Positions 46,355 to 56,406 of a stretch of DNA of 64,000 nucleotides are shown here, piece after piece. The stretch's first letter is position 1. Every line of letters begins with the position of its first letter. The position numbers and the translations under genes were made by a program. The stretch lies in the NCBI GenBank assembly GCA_902604715.1, contig CACLAD010000001.1, positions 62,001-126,000 of the forward strand, given 5' to 3'. This DNA is from an uncultured Bacteroidota bacterium (GTDB lineage Bacteria > Bacteroidota > Bacteroidia > Flavobacteriales > Flavobacteriaceae). Below the pieces are notes generated by a model. That model was not told the DNA's origin and did not search any database. It was given only the letters and a program-made list of their open reading frames with translations.

Positions 46355-46362
46355 TATATTTG
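46355..46362 (+). promoter_or_regulatory. Candidate -7 element before the acyltransferase gene
   Basis: TATATTTG matches TAnnTTTG and ends 15 bases before the ATG at 46378. A TTG lies 15 bases upstream, closer than the usual 17-20, so support is modest. Confidence 0.4.
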
Positions 46363-46377
46363 CCTCAAAGGAATTAA

Positions 46378-47259
46378 ATGAATTTACTCGTATACATTAT
46401 AGCATACCCTTTTATATGGCTAATTTCAAGATTAAATTTTTCTACAATTTATTTTATTTCGGATTTTCTTTATTATTTGCTTTATTATGTTGTTTCATAC
46501 AGAAAAAGTGTTGTACGAGAGAACTTAAAATTGGCTTTTCCAAAAATGTCAGAAAAAGAAAGGCTTGAGATTGAAAAAAATAATTTTAGAAATCTTACAG
46601 ATATTTTCTTGGAAACATTTAAATCAATTAATATTAAAGAGGAAGAACTAAAGAAGAGATTCACTTTTAAAAATATAGAGGTTCTCGAAAAAATTTATAA
46701 TAATAATCAAAATGTGATAGTTATGTGTAGCCACTATTGTAGTTGGGAATGGGTGTTTGTAGTGGAAAAAATAACCAAGTTTAAAGTTAATGCGATTTAC
46801 AAAGAGTTGTCCAATAAATATTTTGATAAGTGGACAAAAAAAAGAAGAAGTCAATATGGAGCTAACATGATAAAAACAAAAGATACATTTAGAGAAATTA
46901 GCAAACTTTCCAAATTAGATGAGTTAAACTTTTACGGATTTGCATCTGATCAATCTCCAAAAAAGAGCAAAGCTGCATATTGGGGTAACTTTTTAAATAA
47001 TTATGTGCCAATTCACACTGGTGCAGAATTTATCGCAAAAAAATACAACATGGCTACTGTTTTTATGGATGTACAAAAAATTAAAAGAGGATACTATGAA
47101 GCCTCATTTTCTTTAATTTCTGAGTATCCTAATAATTTTAAAAACTTTGAACTAACAGAAAAATATATCAAAATAGTAGAAAATCAAATCCGAAATAAAC
47201 CAGAATACTATACTTGGACTCACAAAAGATTTAAACACAGGAAAAGCCCACCTAACTAA
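46378..47259 (+). CDS. Lysophospholipid / lipid A acyltransferase (LpxL-HtrB family)
   Basis: Inner-membrane acyltransferase of 293 residues. An N-terminal membrane anchor (about 1-25) precedes the soluble domain with SYRKSVVRENLKLAFPKMSE and the catalytic HX4E motif in VIVMCSHYCSWEW (about 119-126). GFASDQSPKKSKAAYWGNFL, with the conserved DQ.P pattern, and FIAKKYNMATVFMDVQK follow. The family adds secondary acyl chains to lipid A precursors, and members in flavobacteria may instead use other lipids. It is convergent with the phosphoglucosamine mutase gene, overlapping by eight bases. Confidence 0.88.
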   Translation: MNLLVYIIAYPFIWLISRLNFSTIYFISDFLYYLLYYVVSYRKSVVRENLKLAFPKMSEKERLEIEKNNFRNLTDIFLETFKSINIKEEELKKRFTFKNIEVLEKIYNNNQNVIVMCSHYCSWEWVFVVEKITKFKVNAIYKELSNKYFDKWTKKRRSQYGANMIKTKDTFREISKLSKLDELNFYGFASDQSPKKSKAAYWGNFLNNYVPIHTGAEFIAKKYNMATVFMDVQKIKRGYYEASFSLISEYPNNFKNFELTEKYIKIVENQIRNKPEYYTWTHKRFKHRKSPPN

Positions 47260-48631
47260 GTTTATTTATTTCATTTATGAACTTTGATGCTAATTCTTCA
47301 GCACTATTTTGAGTTTTAGCCTCAGAATAAACCCTTACAATAGGCTCAGTATTACTTTTTCTTAGCTGAACCCATGAGTCTTTAAAATCAATTTTTAATC
47401 CGTCCTGCGTGTTTATTTTTTCTTTTGAATACTTTCTTTTTAAATTTTCGAATATTAAATCAATGTTTAAGCTTTTGTTTAATTCAACCTTTTGTTTGGA
47501 CATAAAATAATTAGGATAGCTACTTCTTAGTTGAGAACTGGATATTTTAAGCTTTGATAGACATGTTAGAAATAAAGCAATTCCTACTAATGCATCACGA
47601 CCATAATGAAGTTCTGGTAATATAATACCGCCATTCCCCTCTCCTCCAATAACTGCATTTTTTTCTTTCATCATTTCAACAACATTTACTTCACCAACAG
47701 CACTAAAAAAGTGTTCACATTCATTTAGCTCAGTAATATCTTTAAGGGCTCTTGAAGAACTTAGATTACTTACAGTATTGCCTGGATTATTTTTTAGGAA
47801 ATAATCAGCACATGCAACTAATGTATATTCTTCTCCAAATACTTCTCCATTTTCAGAAACTAATGCTAATCTATCTACATCCGGATCAACAACAATTCCT
47901 AAATCAGCTTTTTCTTTTATTACTAATTTTGATAAGTCCGTCAGATTTTCTTTTAGTGGTTCTGGGTTATGAGGAAACTCTCCGTTAGGATTACAATATA
48001 ATTCAATAATGTTAACCCCAAGTTTTTTTAATAAGTTAGGGACTGCTAATCCACCTGTTGAGTTAACCCCGTCAACCACAACAGTAAAATTCCTACTTTT
48101 AACCAATTCGACATCTACACTAGGGAGGTTAATTATCAAGTCAGTATGAATATCAATATACATATTGTTAAACTCAACAAGACCAATATCATTATTAATG
48201 TCAACAGTAGGATTTGAATTAGCTATCTCCAAAAGCTTCTCGCCATCCTTAGCATTAATAAATTCACCTTTGCTGTTTAATAGCTTAAGTGCATTCCAGT
48301 TTTTTGGGTTGTGACTGGCTGTAATAATAATTCCAGCGTCAGCATTTTCCAATGGAACAGCAATTTCTACTGTCGGAGTTGTTGATAAACCTAAACAAAC
48401 TACATTCAGACCCATTTTTGTAAGAGTGTCAAGAACTAAATCCTCAACCATTTTACCTGAAATTCTAGCATCTCTACCAACAACAATTTTATTATTAATA
48501 ATTCTATTTTCAGATTGCAGCCACAAAACAAATGATTTAGTGTAAAGAACGATATCATCTTTAGTTAAATCCTCGCCTTTTCTGTTCCCAATGGTTCCTC
48601 TTATTCCTGAAATAGATTTTATAAGTGGCAT
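47252..48631 (-). CDS. glmM: Phosphoglucosamine mutase family
   Basis: Alpha-D-phosphohexomutase of about 459 residues; GlmM interconverts glucosamine-6- and -1-phosphate for cell-wall precursors. I chose the ATG at 48631 (MPLIKSISGIRGTIGN), a start typical of Bacteroidota homologues, over the ATG at 48649. The phosphoserine loop is TASHNPKNWNALKLL, the metal-binding loop DPDVDRLALV, the sugar-specificity loop GEGNGGIILP and the phosphate-binding loop RKSNTEPIVRVYSEAKT. Phosphoglucomutase/phosphomannomutase cannot be fully excluded, but the sequence style and the absence of neighbours fit GlmM. It overlaps the convergent acyltransferase by eight bases. Confidence 0.87.
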   Translation of the reverse strand: MPLIKSISGIRGTIGNRKGEDLTKDDIVLYTKSFVLWLQSENRIINNKIVVGRDARISGKMVEDLVLDTLTKMGLNVVCLGLSTTPTVEIAVPLENADAGIIITASHNPKNWNALKLLNSKGEFINAKDGEKLLEIANSNPTVDINNDIGLVEFNNMYIDIHTDLIINLPSVDVELVKSRNFTVVVDGVNSTGGLAVPNLLKKLGVNIIELYCNPNGEFPHNPEPLKENLTDLSKLVIKEKADLGIVVDPDVDRLALVSENGEVFGEEYTLVACADYFLKNNPGNTVSNLSSSRALKDITELNECEHFFSAVGEVNVVEMMKEKNAVIGGEGNGGIILPELHYGRDALVGIALFLTCLSKLKISSSQLRSSYPNYFMSKQKVELNKSLNIDLIFENLKRKYSKEKINTQDGLKIDFKDSWVQLRKSNTEPIVRVYSEAKTQNSAEELASKFINEINKLS

Positions 48632-48711
48632 TATAATTGTTTTTTGCAAATATACTTTTAATTATACTAGAGTAAAAAATTGAATTTGTAAATTCGGACA
48701 AAATATCAACA

Positions 48712-50382
48712 TTGAAATATTTATTCAAATACTGTTTCCTTTTTATATTCATTTTTTCTTGTAATAAACCTAATGAGGGCCTTCTGACCAAAAATGCAAT
48801 GGTGGTTTCCGCTAGAGAGGAAGCTAGTAGAATTGGGGTGGATATTCTTAAAAAGGGTGGCAATGCTTTTGATGCTATGATGGCAACTGAATTAGCCTTG
48901 GCCGTTTCATACCCATCAGCTGGAAATATAGGCGGTGGCGGTTTCATGGTTTACAGAAAAGATGATGGTAAAACTGGAGTATTAGATTACAGGGAAAGAG
49001 CACCAATTAATTCTAGTATAGACATGTACCTAGATCAAAATAGCAATATAATTGAAGGATTAAGTGTGATTGGAGGACTTTCAATTGGGGTGCCAGGTAC
49101 AATTGCTGGAATTTTTGAAGCTCACGAAAAATTTGGTTCTCTCAGCATTGAAGAGATAATCTCTCCTGTGATAGATTTAGCAAAAAACGGAGTAATTGTT
49201 ACAGAAAATCAACTTAACAGAATCAATGAAAATCGAAAATATTTTCAGTTTATAAACAAGTCAGAAATATTATTTGACAATGATTTTAAAATCAATGATA
49301 CAATTAAAAATCTAAAACTTGCTGCAACTCTTGAAAAGATAATGATTAAGGGAAAAGATGAATTTTATAAAGGGGAAACAGCGAAAAAATTGGTAAAATT
49401 CATAAACGAAAATGGAGGAATAATTACAATGGAAGATCTTGAGGTTTATGAAGCTGTTTGGAGAGAACCTGTTGTTTTTAACTATGATGATTTGAAAATC
49501 ATATCTATGTCTCCTCCCTCCAGCGGTGGAGTTTGTATTAATCAAATCTTGAAAATGATTGAACCTTTTAATTTAAAATCTTATGGTCACAATTCAACGG
49601 ATTACATTAAGTTACTAGTTGAAGCCGAAAGAAGATCTTTCGCTGATAGAAGTCATTTTTTAGGTGATCCAGACTTTATTTCAATTCCAACTGAAAGACT
49701 TACCAGTACTGATTATTTAAATAACCGTATGAAAGATTTTTCCCTCGAAAAACCAACAGATTCTAATGATATTGGTCATGGTAATATTGATATACATGAA
49801 AGTAATGAAACTACTCATTATTCAATTGTAGATCAGTTTGGAAATGCTATCGCAGTAACCACAACATTGAATGGAACATTTGGCTCAAAATTATTTTCAA
49901 ATGAGTTAGGCTTCTTTTTAAATAATGAAATGGATGATTTTTCAAGCAAACCTGGTTATCCCAATATGTATGGTTTAATCGGCGGGGAGGCTAATAAAAT
50001 TGAACCAAAGAAAAGAATGTTAAGCTCAATGACCCCTACCATTGTTGAAAAAGAAGGTGATTTATATATGACATTAGGAACACCTGGTGGATCAACAATT
50101 ATAACTTCAGTTGTACAAACAATTTTAAATGTTCATGAATTTGAAATGACAATGAACGAAGCCGTGAATTCACCCAGATTTCACCATCAATGGAAGCCTG
50201 ACTCAATTAGGATTGAAATAGACTACTTTGATAAAAAAGTGAAAAAACAACTAATTAATTCAGGTTATAAGTTAAGTGATAAGGGTGCTATTGGTAGAGT
50301 TGATGGAATTTTAGTTAGAGAAGATAAAATGTTAGAAGGAGGTGCCGACAAGAGAGGAGATGACACTGCAATAGGATTTTAG
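48712..50382 (+). CDS. ggt: Gamma-glutamyltransferase, lipoprotein
   Basis: Ntn-hydrolase of 556 residues that cleaves and transfers the gamma-glutamyl group of glutathione and related peptides. It starts at TTG 48712 (no in-frame ATG upstream), giving a lipoprotein signal with lipobox FIFSCNKP; it is thus anchored in the envelope. The large subunit has GNAFDAMMATELALAVSYPS and GNIGGGGFMVYRKDDG and the RERAP motif. The nucleophile that begins the small subunit after self-cleavage is Thr367 in NETTHYSIVDQFGNAIA. SSMTPTIVEKEGDLYMTLGT and GTPGGSTI complete the active site. It is followed six bases later by uvrA. Confidence 0.93.
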   Translation: MKYLFKYCFLFIFIFSCNKPNEGLLTKNAMVVSAREEASRIGVDILKKGGNAFDAMMATELALAVSYPSAGNIGGGGFMVYRKDDGKTGVLDYRERAPINSSIDMYLDQNSNIIEGLSVIGGLSIGVPGTIAGIFEAHEKFGSLSIEEIISPVIDLAKNGVIVTENQLNRINENRKYFQFINKSEILFDNDFKINDTIKNLKLAATLEKIMIKGKDEFYKGETAKKLVKFINENGGIITMEDLEVYEAVWREPVVFNYDDLKIISMSPPSSGGVCINQILKMIEPFNLKSYGHNSTDYIKLLVEAERRSFADRSHFLGDPDFISIPTERLTSTDYLNNRMKDFSLEKPTDSNDIGHGNIDIHESNETTHYSIVDQFGNAIAVTTTLNGTFGSKLFSNELGFFLNNEMDDFSSKPGYPNMYGLIGGEANKIEPKKRMLSSMTPTIVEKEGDLYMTLGTPGGSTIITSVVQTILNVHEFEMTMNEAVNSPRFHHQWKPDSIRIEIDYFDKKVKKQLINSGYKLSDKGAIGRVDGILVREDKMLEGGADKRGDDTAIGF

Positions 50383-50388
50383 GTCGTT

Positions 50389-53214
50389 ATGAGTGATGTA
50401 AATGAAATATTAATTTTTGGTGCTAAGTCCAATAACTTAAAAAATTTAGATCTTTCTATTCCTAGAGATAAACTTGTGGTGATAACAGGTCTTTCAGGTA
50501 GTGGAAAATCATCATTAGCATTTGATACCATATACGCAGAAGGTCAAAGGAGGTATGTCGAAACCTTTTCCGCATATGCTAGACAATTTTTATCCAAATT
50601 AGAAAGACCAGATGTTGATAAAATTGAAGGCTTATCACCTGTTATATCAATTGAACAGAAAACTGTAAATAAATCTCCTCGCTCAACTGTAGGCACAACG
50701 ACTGAAATATATGATTTTTTGAGACTGCTTTATTCTCGCTGTTCTGAAGCGTATAGTTATGTCACAAATAAAAAAATGGTAAGCTACACTTCAGAGCAGA
50801 TATTAGAACTAATCCAATACATATATATTGATAAAAAAATTATACTATTATCCCCCGTAGTCAAGTCAAGAAAAGGTAATTATCAGGAACTATTTCAGCA
50901 GACTATTAAAAAGGGATTTACTCAATGCCGAATTGACGGTAAAATTAAAGATATTTCAAATAGCACAAGTCTTGAAAGATACAAGAATCATGATATTGAG
51001 ATAGTGATTGATAAACTTTTTCTTGAAAAAAATAAATTTTCTAAAAAAAGACTTAGAGAAAGTATTGAGACCTGTTTTTTTCACGGAAATAATTCAATAC
51101 TCATTATTGATAATGAAACCAATGAAGCAAGATACTTTAGTTTAAATTTAATGTGTGAAGATTCGGGCATTTCATATCAGATTCCAGACCCCAATAACTT
51201 TTCTTTTAATTCACCTAGAGGTGCTTGTGAAAAATGCAAAGGATTAGGGGTAACCAAAGAAATTGACTTACAAAAAATTATTCCAGATGATAAAATTTCA
51301 ATTAATGATGGGGGTATTGATTTGATTAAATCAAAAAAATCATGGATATATAAGCAAATTGAGCTTATTTCAAAAAAGTTTAAATTCTCATTAGATGATC
51401 CGATAAAAAAAATCCCAAAAAAGGGGATGAATGCTATTTTATATGGTTTAAAGGACGAAATTATTGTTGAAAATAAATCAATAGGGGTTAATATTGATTA
51501 TTTGATATCATTCGAAGGCATTAGCAACTTTATAGTTGAACAATACCAAAATAACGATTCCATTAGATTAAAAAGATGGGCAAATAATTATTTTAAGGAA
51601 GTTTTATGTGATAGTTGTGAGGGTTCCAGATTAAAAAGAGAGGCACTATATTTTAAAATTGATGATAAAAATATCAATGAAATTGTAAACCTAGAAATTA
51701 AAGATTTAGGAATTTGGTTTAAAAACCTTCCTTCCAAGCTAAATGACAAACAAAAAATTATTTCTGAGGAAATTATAAAAGAAATATCCGAAAGGATAAA
51801 GTTTCTTAATGATGTTGGTCTTGGTTACCTAACCCTTAATAGATCTTCTAAATCACTTTCTGGTGGAGAAAGCCAAAGAATTAGATTAGCATCTCAAATA
51901 GGCTCTCAATTAACAGGGGTGTTATATATTTTAGATGAGCCTAGTATTGGTCTGCATCAAAGTGATAATCAAAAACTCATCAACTCACTCTTAAATCTTC
52001 GTGATATTGGAAATTCAATCATAGTTGTAGAACATGATAGAGATATGATACTAAACTCAGATCATATAATAGATATTGGGCCTTTTGCCGGCAAATACGG
52101 AGGTGAAATAATTTTTTCTGGCAACAAAAAGGATTTGCTTAAGTGTGACTCCTTAACCGCACAATATATTAACAATAAAAGAAAAATATCTGTTCCTAAA
52201 AATCATAGACTAGGAAACGGTAAGTATATTGAATTGAAAGGCTGTAGGGGTAATAATTTAAAAAATATTGACCTAAAAATCCCTCTTAATACATTAACTG
52301 TAGTAACTGGCGTTTCCGGAAGTGGAAAATCTACATTAATTAACGAGACTTTATATCCGATTATTCATAATAAGATTTATAATGCTGAGAAAAATACACA
52401 TGTGTACAAACAAATTAAGGGTTTGGAAGAAATTGATAAAATCGTTAATATCAATCAATCCCCAATAGGGAGGACTCCTAGAAGTAATCCTGCAACTTAT
52501 TGTGGTGTATTTAGTGAGATCCGAAATATATACTCTAAGCTTAGCGAATCAGTTATAAGGGGTTATAAACCCGGTAGATTTAGCTTTAATGTTCCAGGTG
52601 GAAGATGTGAGGAATGTAAAGGGGGTGGATTGAAGCAAATTGAAATGAATTTTTTACCAGATGTATACGTTGAATGTGAATCCTGTATGGGAAAGAGATT
52701 TAATCGTGAAACATTAGAAATTAAATATAAGGGTAAGTCAATTAATGATGTGCTTAATATGAGTATAAATGATGCAACAAGTTTTTTTGAACATATTCCA
52801 AAAATTTATAGAAAACTTAAAACTATTAAGGATGTTGGATTGGGTTATTTAACATTAGGTCAGCAAAGCACTACCCTTTCTGGAGGAGAAGCTCAAAGAA
52901 TAAAATTATCCACTGAATTAAGCAAACGTGATACAGGTAGTACTTTATACGTTCTAGATGAACCAACTACCGGATTACACTTTGAAGATATAAGAGTTTT
53001 ATTGGAAGTTATTGAAACACTGATAAATAAAGGAAATTCAGTAATTATAATCGAACACAATATGGATGTCATAAAAAAAGCTGATTATATAATTGATCTA
53101 GGTCCTGAGGGTGGTAAAAATGGTGGAGAAATGATTTTCCAAGGATTTATTGACCGATTCTTAGATTGTAAATCCAGTGTTACCGCTGATTTTCTTAAAA
53201 AAGAACTAACTTAG
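50389..53214 (+). CDS. uvrA: Excinuclease ABC subunit A
   Basis: DNA-damage sensor of nucleotide excision repair, 941 residues, with two ABC ATPase modules. Walker A motifs are GLSGSGKSSLA (about 34-44) and GVSGSGKSTLI (about 640-650); signature motifs are SLSGGESQRIRLASQ and TLSGGEAQRIKLSTE. The zinc module of the second half is intact (CEECKGGG, then CESCMGKR). In the first module only one CxxC is complete (GACEKCKGLG), since the partner reads CEDSG with Ser in place of the second Cys. I recall similar loss in other Bacteroidota, so this need not impair function. Confidence 0.97.
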   Translation: MSDVNEILIFGAKSNNLKNLDLSIPRDKLVVITGLSGSGKSSLAFDTIYAEGQRRYVETFSAYARQFLSKLERPDVDKIEGLSPVISIEQKTVNKSPRSTVGTTTEIYDFLRLLYSRCSEAYSYVTNKKMVSYTSEQILELIQYIYIDKKIILLSPVVKSRKGNYQELFQQTIKKGFTQCRIDGKIKDISNSTSLERYKNHDIEIVIDKLFLEKNKFSKKRLRESIETCFFHGNNSILIIDNETNEARYFSLNLMCEDSGISYQIPDPNNFSFNSPRGACEKCKGLGVTKEIDLQKIIPDDKISINDGGIDLIKSKKSWIYKQIELISKKFKFSLDDPIKKIPKKGMNAILYGLKDEIIVENKSIGVNIDYLISFEGISNFIVEQYQNNDSIRLKRWANNYFKEVLCDSCEGSRLKREALYFKIDDKNINEIVNLEIKDLGIWFKNLPSKLNDKQKIISEEIIKEISERIKFLNDVGLGYLTLNRSSKSLSGGESQRIRLASQIGSQLTGVLYILDEPSIGLHQSDNQKLINSLLNLRDIGNSIIVVEHDRDMILNSDHIIDIGPFAGKYGGEIIFSGNKKDLLKCDSLTAQYINNKRKISVPKNHRLGNGKYIELKGCRGNNLKNIDLKIPLNTLTVVTGVSGSGKSTLINETLYPIIHNKIYNAEKNTHVYKQIKGLEEIDKIVNINQSPIGRTPRSNPATYCGVFSEIRNIYSKLSESVIRGYKPGRFSFNVPGGRCEECKGGGLKQIEMNFLPDVYVECESCMGKRFNRETLEIKYKGKSINDVLNMSINDATSFFEHIPKIYRKLKTIKDVGLGYLTLGQQSTTLSGGEAQRIKLSTELSKRDTGSTLYVLDEPTTGLHFEDIRVLLEVIETLINKGNSVIIIEHNMDVIKKADYIIDLGPEGGKNGGEMIFQGFIDRFLDCKSSVTADFLKKELT

Positions 53215-53223
53215 ATAATAGAC

Positions 53224-53910
53224 ATGAAGGAAAGAAGAAATAAAAAATGGAATGAAACTAAAACAAATGACTCATGGTCAATTTTTAAAATCATGGGTGA
53301 ATTTGTTGAAGGATATGAAAAATTAAGTGCCATAGGGCCTTGCATTTCAATTTTTGGGTCGGCAAGAACAAAATCAGAGCATAAATACTACAAATTAGCC
53401 GAAGATATTTCTGAAGCTATTGTTGAAAGGGGCTATGGTGTTATCACAGGAGGTGGCCCTGGAATTATGGAAGCTGCCAATAAAGGTGCAAATCGTGTAA
53501 AGGGTAAATCTGTTGGGTTATGCATTAACTTACCTTTTGAGGATACTAATAATAAATATATCGATAAAGATAAACAGTTAAACTTTGATTATTTCTTTGT
53601 CAGAAAGGTAATGTTTGTTAAATATGCTCAAGGCTTTGTAGTTATGCCAGGAGGTTTTGGAACTCTTGATGAACTCTTTGAAGCAATCACCCTAATCCAA
53701 ACTCACAAAGCAGAAAAATTTCCAATTATATTAGTAGGTACAGAATTTTGGAATGGTATGATTGATTGGATAAAAAAAATATTACTTAAAAACAATAAAA
53801 ACATTAGTGAATCAGATCTAGATTTGTTTCTTACAGTTGACACAAAAGAGGAAGTAATTGAAATCCTTGAGAAGTTTCATAAAGATTATGTTTTTACTCC
53901 AAATTTTTAG
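53224..53910 (+). CDS. LOG-family phosphoribohydrolase (TIGR00730)
   Basis: Cytoplasmic Rossmann-fold protein of 228 residues in the LOG / lysine-decarboxylase-like family. It shows the two diagnostic motifs: GGGPGIMEAANKGA and PGGFGTLDE (residues 142-150), which form the nucleotide phosphate site. Characterised members release the base from cytokinin riboside monophosphates or hydrolyse AMP/nucleotide 5'-monophosphates; lysine decarboxylase names are misannotations. IFGSARTKSEHKYYKLAEDI is typical of the bacterial group. It begins nine bases after uvrA. Confidence 0.9.
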   Translation: MKERRNKKWNETKTNDSWSIFKIMGEFVEGYEKLSAIGPCISIFGSARTKSEHKYYKLAEDISEAIVERGYGVITGGGPGIMEAANKGANRVKGKSVGLCINLPFEDTNNKYIDKDKQLNFDYFFVRKVMFVKYAQGFVVMPGGFGTLDELFEAITLIQTHKAEKFPIILVGTEFWNGMIDWIKKILLKNNKNISESDLDLFLTVDTKEEVIEILEKFHKDYVFTPNF

Positions 53911-53956
53911 TTTTCAGGTTACATACTAACAATTATACTTAAATAGTTAAAGAAAA

Positions 53957-53987
53957 TTGCATATGCATTGATGATTAAGTAAATTTG
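53957..53987 (+). promoter_or_regulatory. Candidate promoter for the E1 dehydrogenase gene
   Basis: TTG (53957-53959), 20 bases, TAAATTTG (53980-53987) fits the Bacteroidota promoter consensus. The -7 element ends 22 bases before the ATG at 54010, in a 99-base spacer after the LOG gene. Confidence 0.5.
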
Positions 53988-54009
53988 CATTCTGCTATTT
54001 TATCATTTC

Positions 54010-56406
54010 ATGCAATCTAAAAACAATAAAAACTCAATCTCATTTGACCAATTTAAAGAAGAGATTCTCGAGGATTACAGAGTTGCATTCACTAGCAGAG
54101 AATGTAGTATAATCGGAAGAAGAGAAGTTCTCACCGGAAAGGCAAGCTTTGGGATTTTTGGTGATGGAAAAGAGCTTCCACAGATTGCAATGGCAAAGTT
54201 TTTTAAAAAAGGTGATTTCCGTTCTGGATATTACAGAGACCAAACTTTTATGCTATCTCTGAATGAAGTGACTCCCAAACAATTTTTTGCAGGACTGTAT
54301 GCTCATACTGACATTAACTATGACCCGATGAGTGCTGGAAGACAAATGGGCAGCTCGTTCTCAACTCACAGTCTTGATGTGGATTATAACTGGGTCAATC
54401 TAAATAATCAATATAACTCAAGTGCAGACTTATCTCCCACTGGAAGTCAAATGCCTAGGCTACTTGGATTGGCACAAGCCTCTAAAATCTATAAAGAAAT
54501 TAATATTTCTGATTCTGAAAAATTTACAAAAAACGGAAATGAAATTGCTTGGGGTACAATTGGTGATGCAGCTACAAGTGAAGGACATTTCTTTGAAAGC
54601 ATAAATGCTGCAGGAGTAATGCAAATACCAATGATTATAAGCATTTGGGATGACAACTATGGTATTTCCGTTCCAGCGGAATATCAAACAACAAAAGGTG
54701 ATATTTCTGAGGTTTTAAAAGGTTTTAAAAGAGATAAAAATTCAAACGGGTTTGAAATATTTAAAGTTAAGGGATGGGATTATGTTGAACTAATAAAAAC
54801 CTATGAAAAAGCAGAAGAGATTTGCAGAAATGATCATATTCCTGTGATAATTCATGTAAATGAACTTACACAACCTCTTGGGCATTCAACATCAGGTTCT
54901 CATGAAAGATACAAATCAGAGGAGAGATTGAATTGGGAAAGGGATTATGATTGCATTAAAAAAATGAGAGAATGGATTTTGGAAAACAAAATTGTCAACT
55001 CCAAAGATTTAGATAAAATCGAAAGTGATAGTAAAAAAAGTGTTAGTGAGTCCAAAATTGAAGCAAAAAGAAATTCAGTAAATCAAACAATCAATAATAT
55101 AAGTGAACTAAACACAATTATAAAAGAAAATATCAACTCAAGCAATCCTGATATTTCTGCTATTCTAGACAAATTAAATAAAATTAAAGAGCCTTACAAA
55201 AGAGATTTGTTTGCCTCTGTAAGTAAAATTATAAGACTATTAATGCTGGAAATAAACCCCAAAAGAAATTTGTTAAAAGAATGGTTAGGAAAACTTCATC
55301 TGAAGACACAATATGATTACAGCTCTCATTTGTATAGTGAATCAAAATATAACCCATCAAATATCCCTGTTGTTAATCCTATTTTCGATGAAAATTCAGA
55401 AATGGTAGATGGTAGAATTGTTTTGAGGGAAAATTTTAGAAAAATTTTAGAAAATCACGATAACGTTGTAATATTCGGACAAGATTCAGGAAAGATTGGT
55501 GGAGTTAATCAAGGACTAGAAGGCCTTCAAGATACTTTTGGAGAATCAAGGGTTTTTGACACCGGAATTCGTGAAGCCACTATCATTGGCCAAGGTATTG
55601 GGTTATCCCTTAGAGGACTAAGGCCTATTGCAGAAATACAATACTTAGATTACCTACTCTATTCAATTCAAATTTTAAGTGATGACTTAGCTACACTTCA
55701 TTACAGGACAAGAGGAAAGCAAAAAGCCCCCCTAATTGTAAGAACAAGAGGACACAGACTAGAAGGAATATGGCATTCAGGGTCTCCTATGGGTGGTATG
55801 ATAAATCTTTTACGTGGAATATATTTATTAGTCCCAAGAAATATGACAATTGCTGCGGGATTTTACAATGCTTTACTTAAAGGCGATCAACCTGCGATTG
55901 TTGTTGAATGCTTAAACGGCTACAGATCAAAAGAGAAAATTCCAAATAATTTAGGGGAATTTACCGTTCAAATTGGTAGGGTTGAAAAAATAAAAACAGG
56001 TAGTGATATTACAGTGGTATCATATGGTTCAACTTTAAAGATAGTTGAAAAAGCTGCTACAGAATTAGAAAAATTTAATATTAGTTGTGAAATTATTGAT
56101 TGTCAGTCATTAATTCCATTTGATTTAGATAATAATATATGTGAAAGCATTAAAAAGACTAATAGAGTCATAGTTATTGACGAAGATTTTTCTGGCGGAG
56201 CTAGTGCCTATATATTAGACAATCTTTTCAATAAACAAAACATATACGATTATTTGGACAGCAAACCACATACTTTATCAGCTCAAGATCACAGACCAGC
56301 TTATGGAGCTGATGGAGACTATTTTTCAAAACCTTCTGTCGATGAGGTTTTTAATAAAATTTATTCAATTATGAATGAACTTAATCCTGAAAAATACCCT
56401 ATTTAA
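54010..56406 (+). CDS. Fused E1 alpha/beta 2-oxoacid dehydrogenase
   Basis: Thiamine-diphosphate enzyme of 798 residues in which the alpha (about 1-380) and beta (about 450-798) subunits of a branched-chain-type E1 are joined. The alpha half has FFKKGDFRSGYYRDQTFML, RQMGSSFSTHSL, the cofactor-binding GDAATSEGHFFESINAAGV and a short DDNYGIS. The beta half begins with DGRIVLRENFRKILENHDNV and has FGQDSGKIGGVNQGLEGLQD, GIREATIIGQGIGLSLRGLR and EIQYLDYLLYSIQILSDDLA. The likely substrate is a branched-chain 2-oxoacid (2-oxoisovalerate). E2 is not nearby; E3 could be LpdA at 6.2 kb. Such fusions are common in Bacteroidota. Confidence 0.9.
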   Translation: MQSKNNKNSISFDQFKEEILEDYRVAFTSRECSIIGRREVLTGKASFGIFGDGKELPQIAMAKFFKKGDFRSGYYRDQTFMLSLNEVTPKQFFAGLYAHTDINYDPMSAGRQMGSSFSTHSLDVDYNWVNLNNQYNSSADLSPTGSQMPRLLGLAQASKIYKEINISDSEKFTKNGNEIAWGTIGDAATSEGHFFESINAAGVMQIPMIISIWDDNYGISVPAEYQTTKGDISEVLKGFKRDKNSNGFEIFKVKGWDYVELIKTYEKAEEICRNDHIPVIIHVNELTQPLGHSTSGSHERYKSEERLNWERDYDCIKKMREWILENKIVNSKDLDKIESDSKKSVSESKIEAKRNSVNQTINNISELNTIIKENINSSNPDISAILDKLNKIKEPYKRDLFASVSKIIRLLMLEINPKRNLLKEWLGKLHLKTQYDYSSHLYSESKYNPSNIPVVNPIFDENSEMVDGRIVLRENFRKILENHDNVVIFGQDSGKIGGVNQGLEGLQDTFGESRVFDTGIREATIIGQGIGLSLRGLRPIAEIQYLDYLLYSIQILSDDLATLHYRTRGKQKAPLIVRTRGHRLEGIWHSGSPMGGMINLLRGIYLLVPRNMTIAAGFYNALLKGDQPAIVVECLNGYRSKEKIPNNLGEFTVQIGRVEKIKTGSDITVVSYGSTLKIVEKAATELEKFNISCEIIDCQSLIPFDLDNNICESIKKTNRVIVIDEDFSGGASAYILDNLFNKQNIYDYLDSKPHTLSAQDHRPAYGADGDYFSKPSVDEVFNKIYSIMNELNPEKYPI

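Noticed and set aside
48561-48947. Minus-strand frame of about 128 codons overlapping the glmM and ggt starts
   Set aside because: It lies antisense to the clear ggt N-terminus and has no recognisable motif; its composition is that of a shadow frame.
50389-53214. Damaged zinc finger in UvrA (CEDSG in place of CxxC)
   Set aside because: All ATPase motifs and the second zinc module are intact, and similar loss of this first pair appears, as I recall, in other Bacteroidota UvrA proteins, so it is not treated as a defect.
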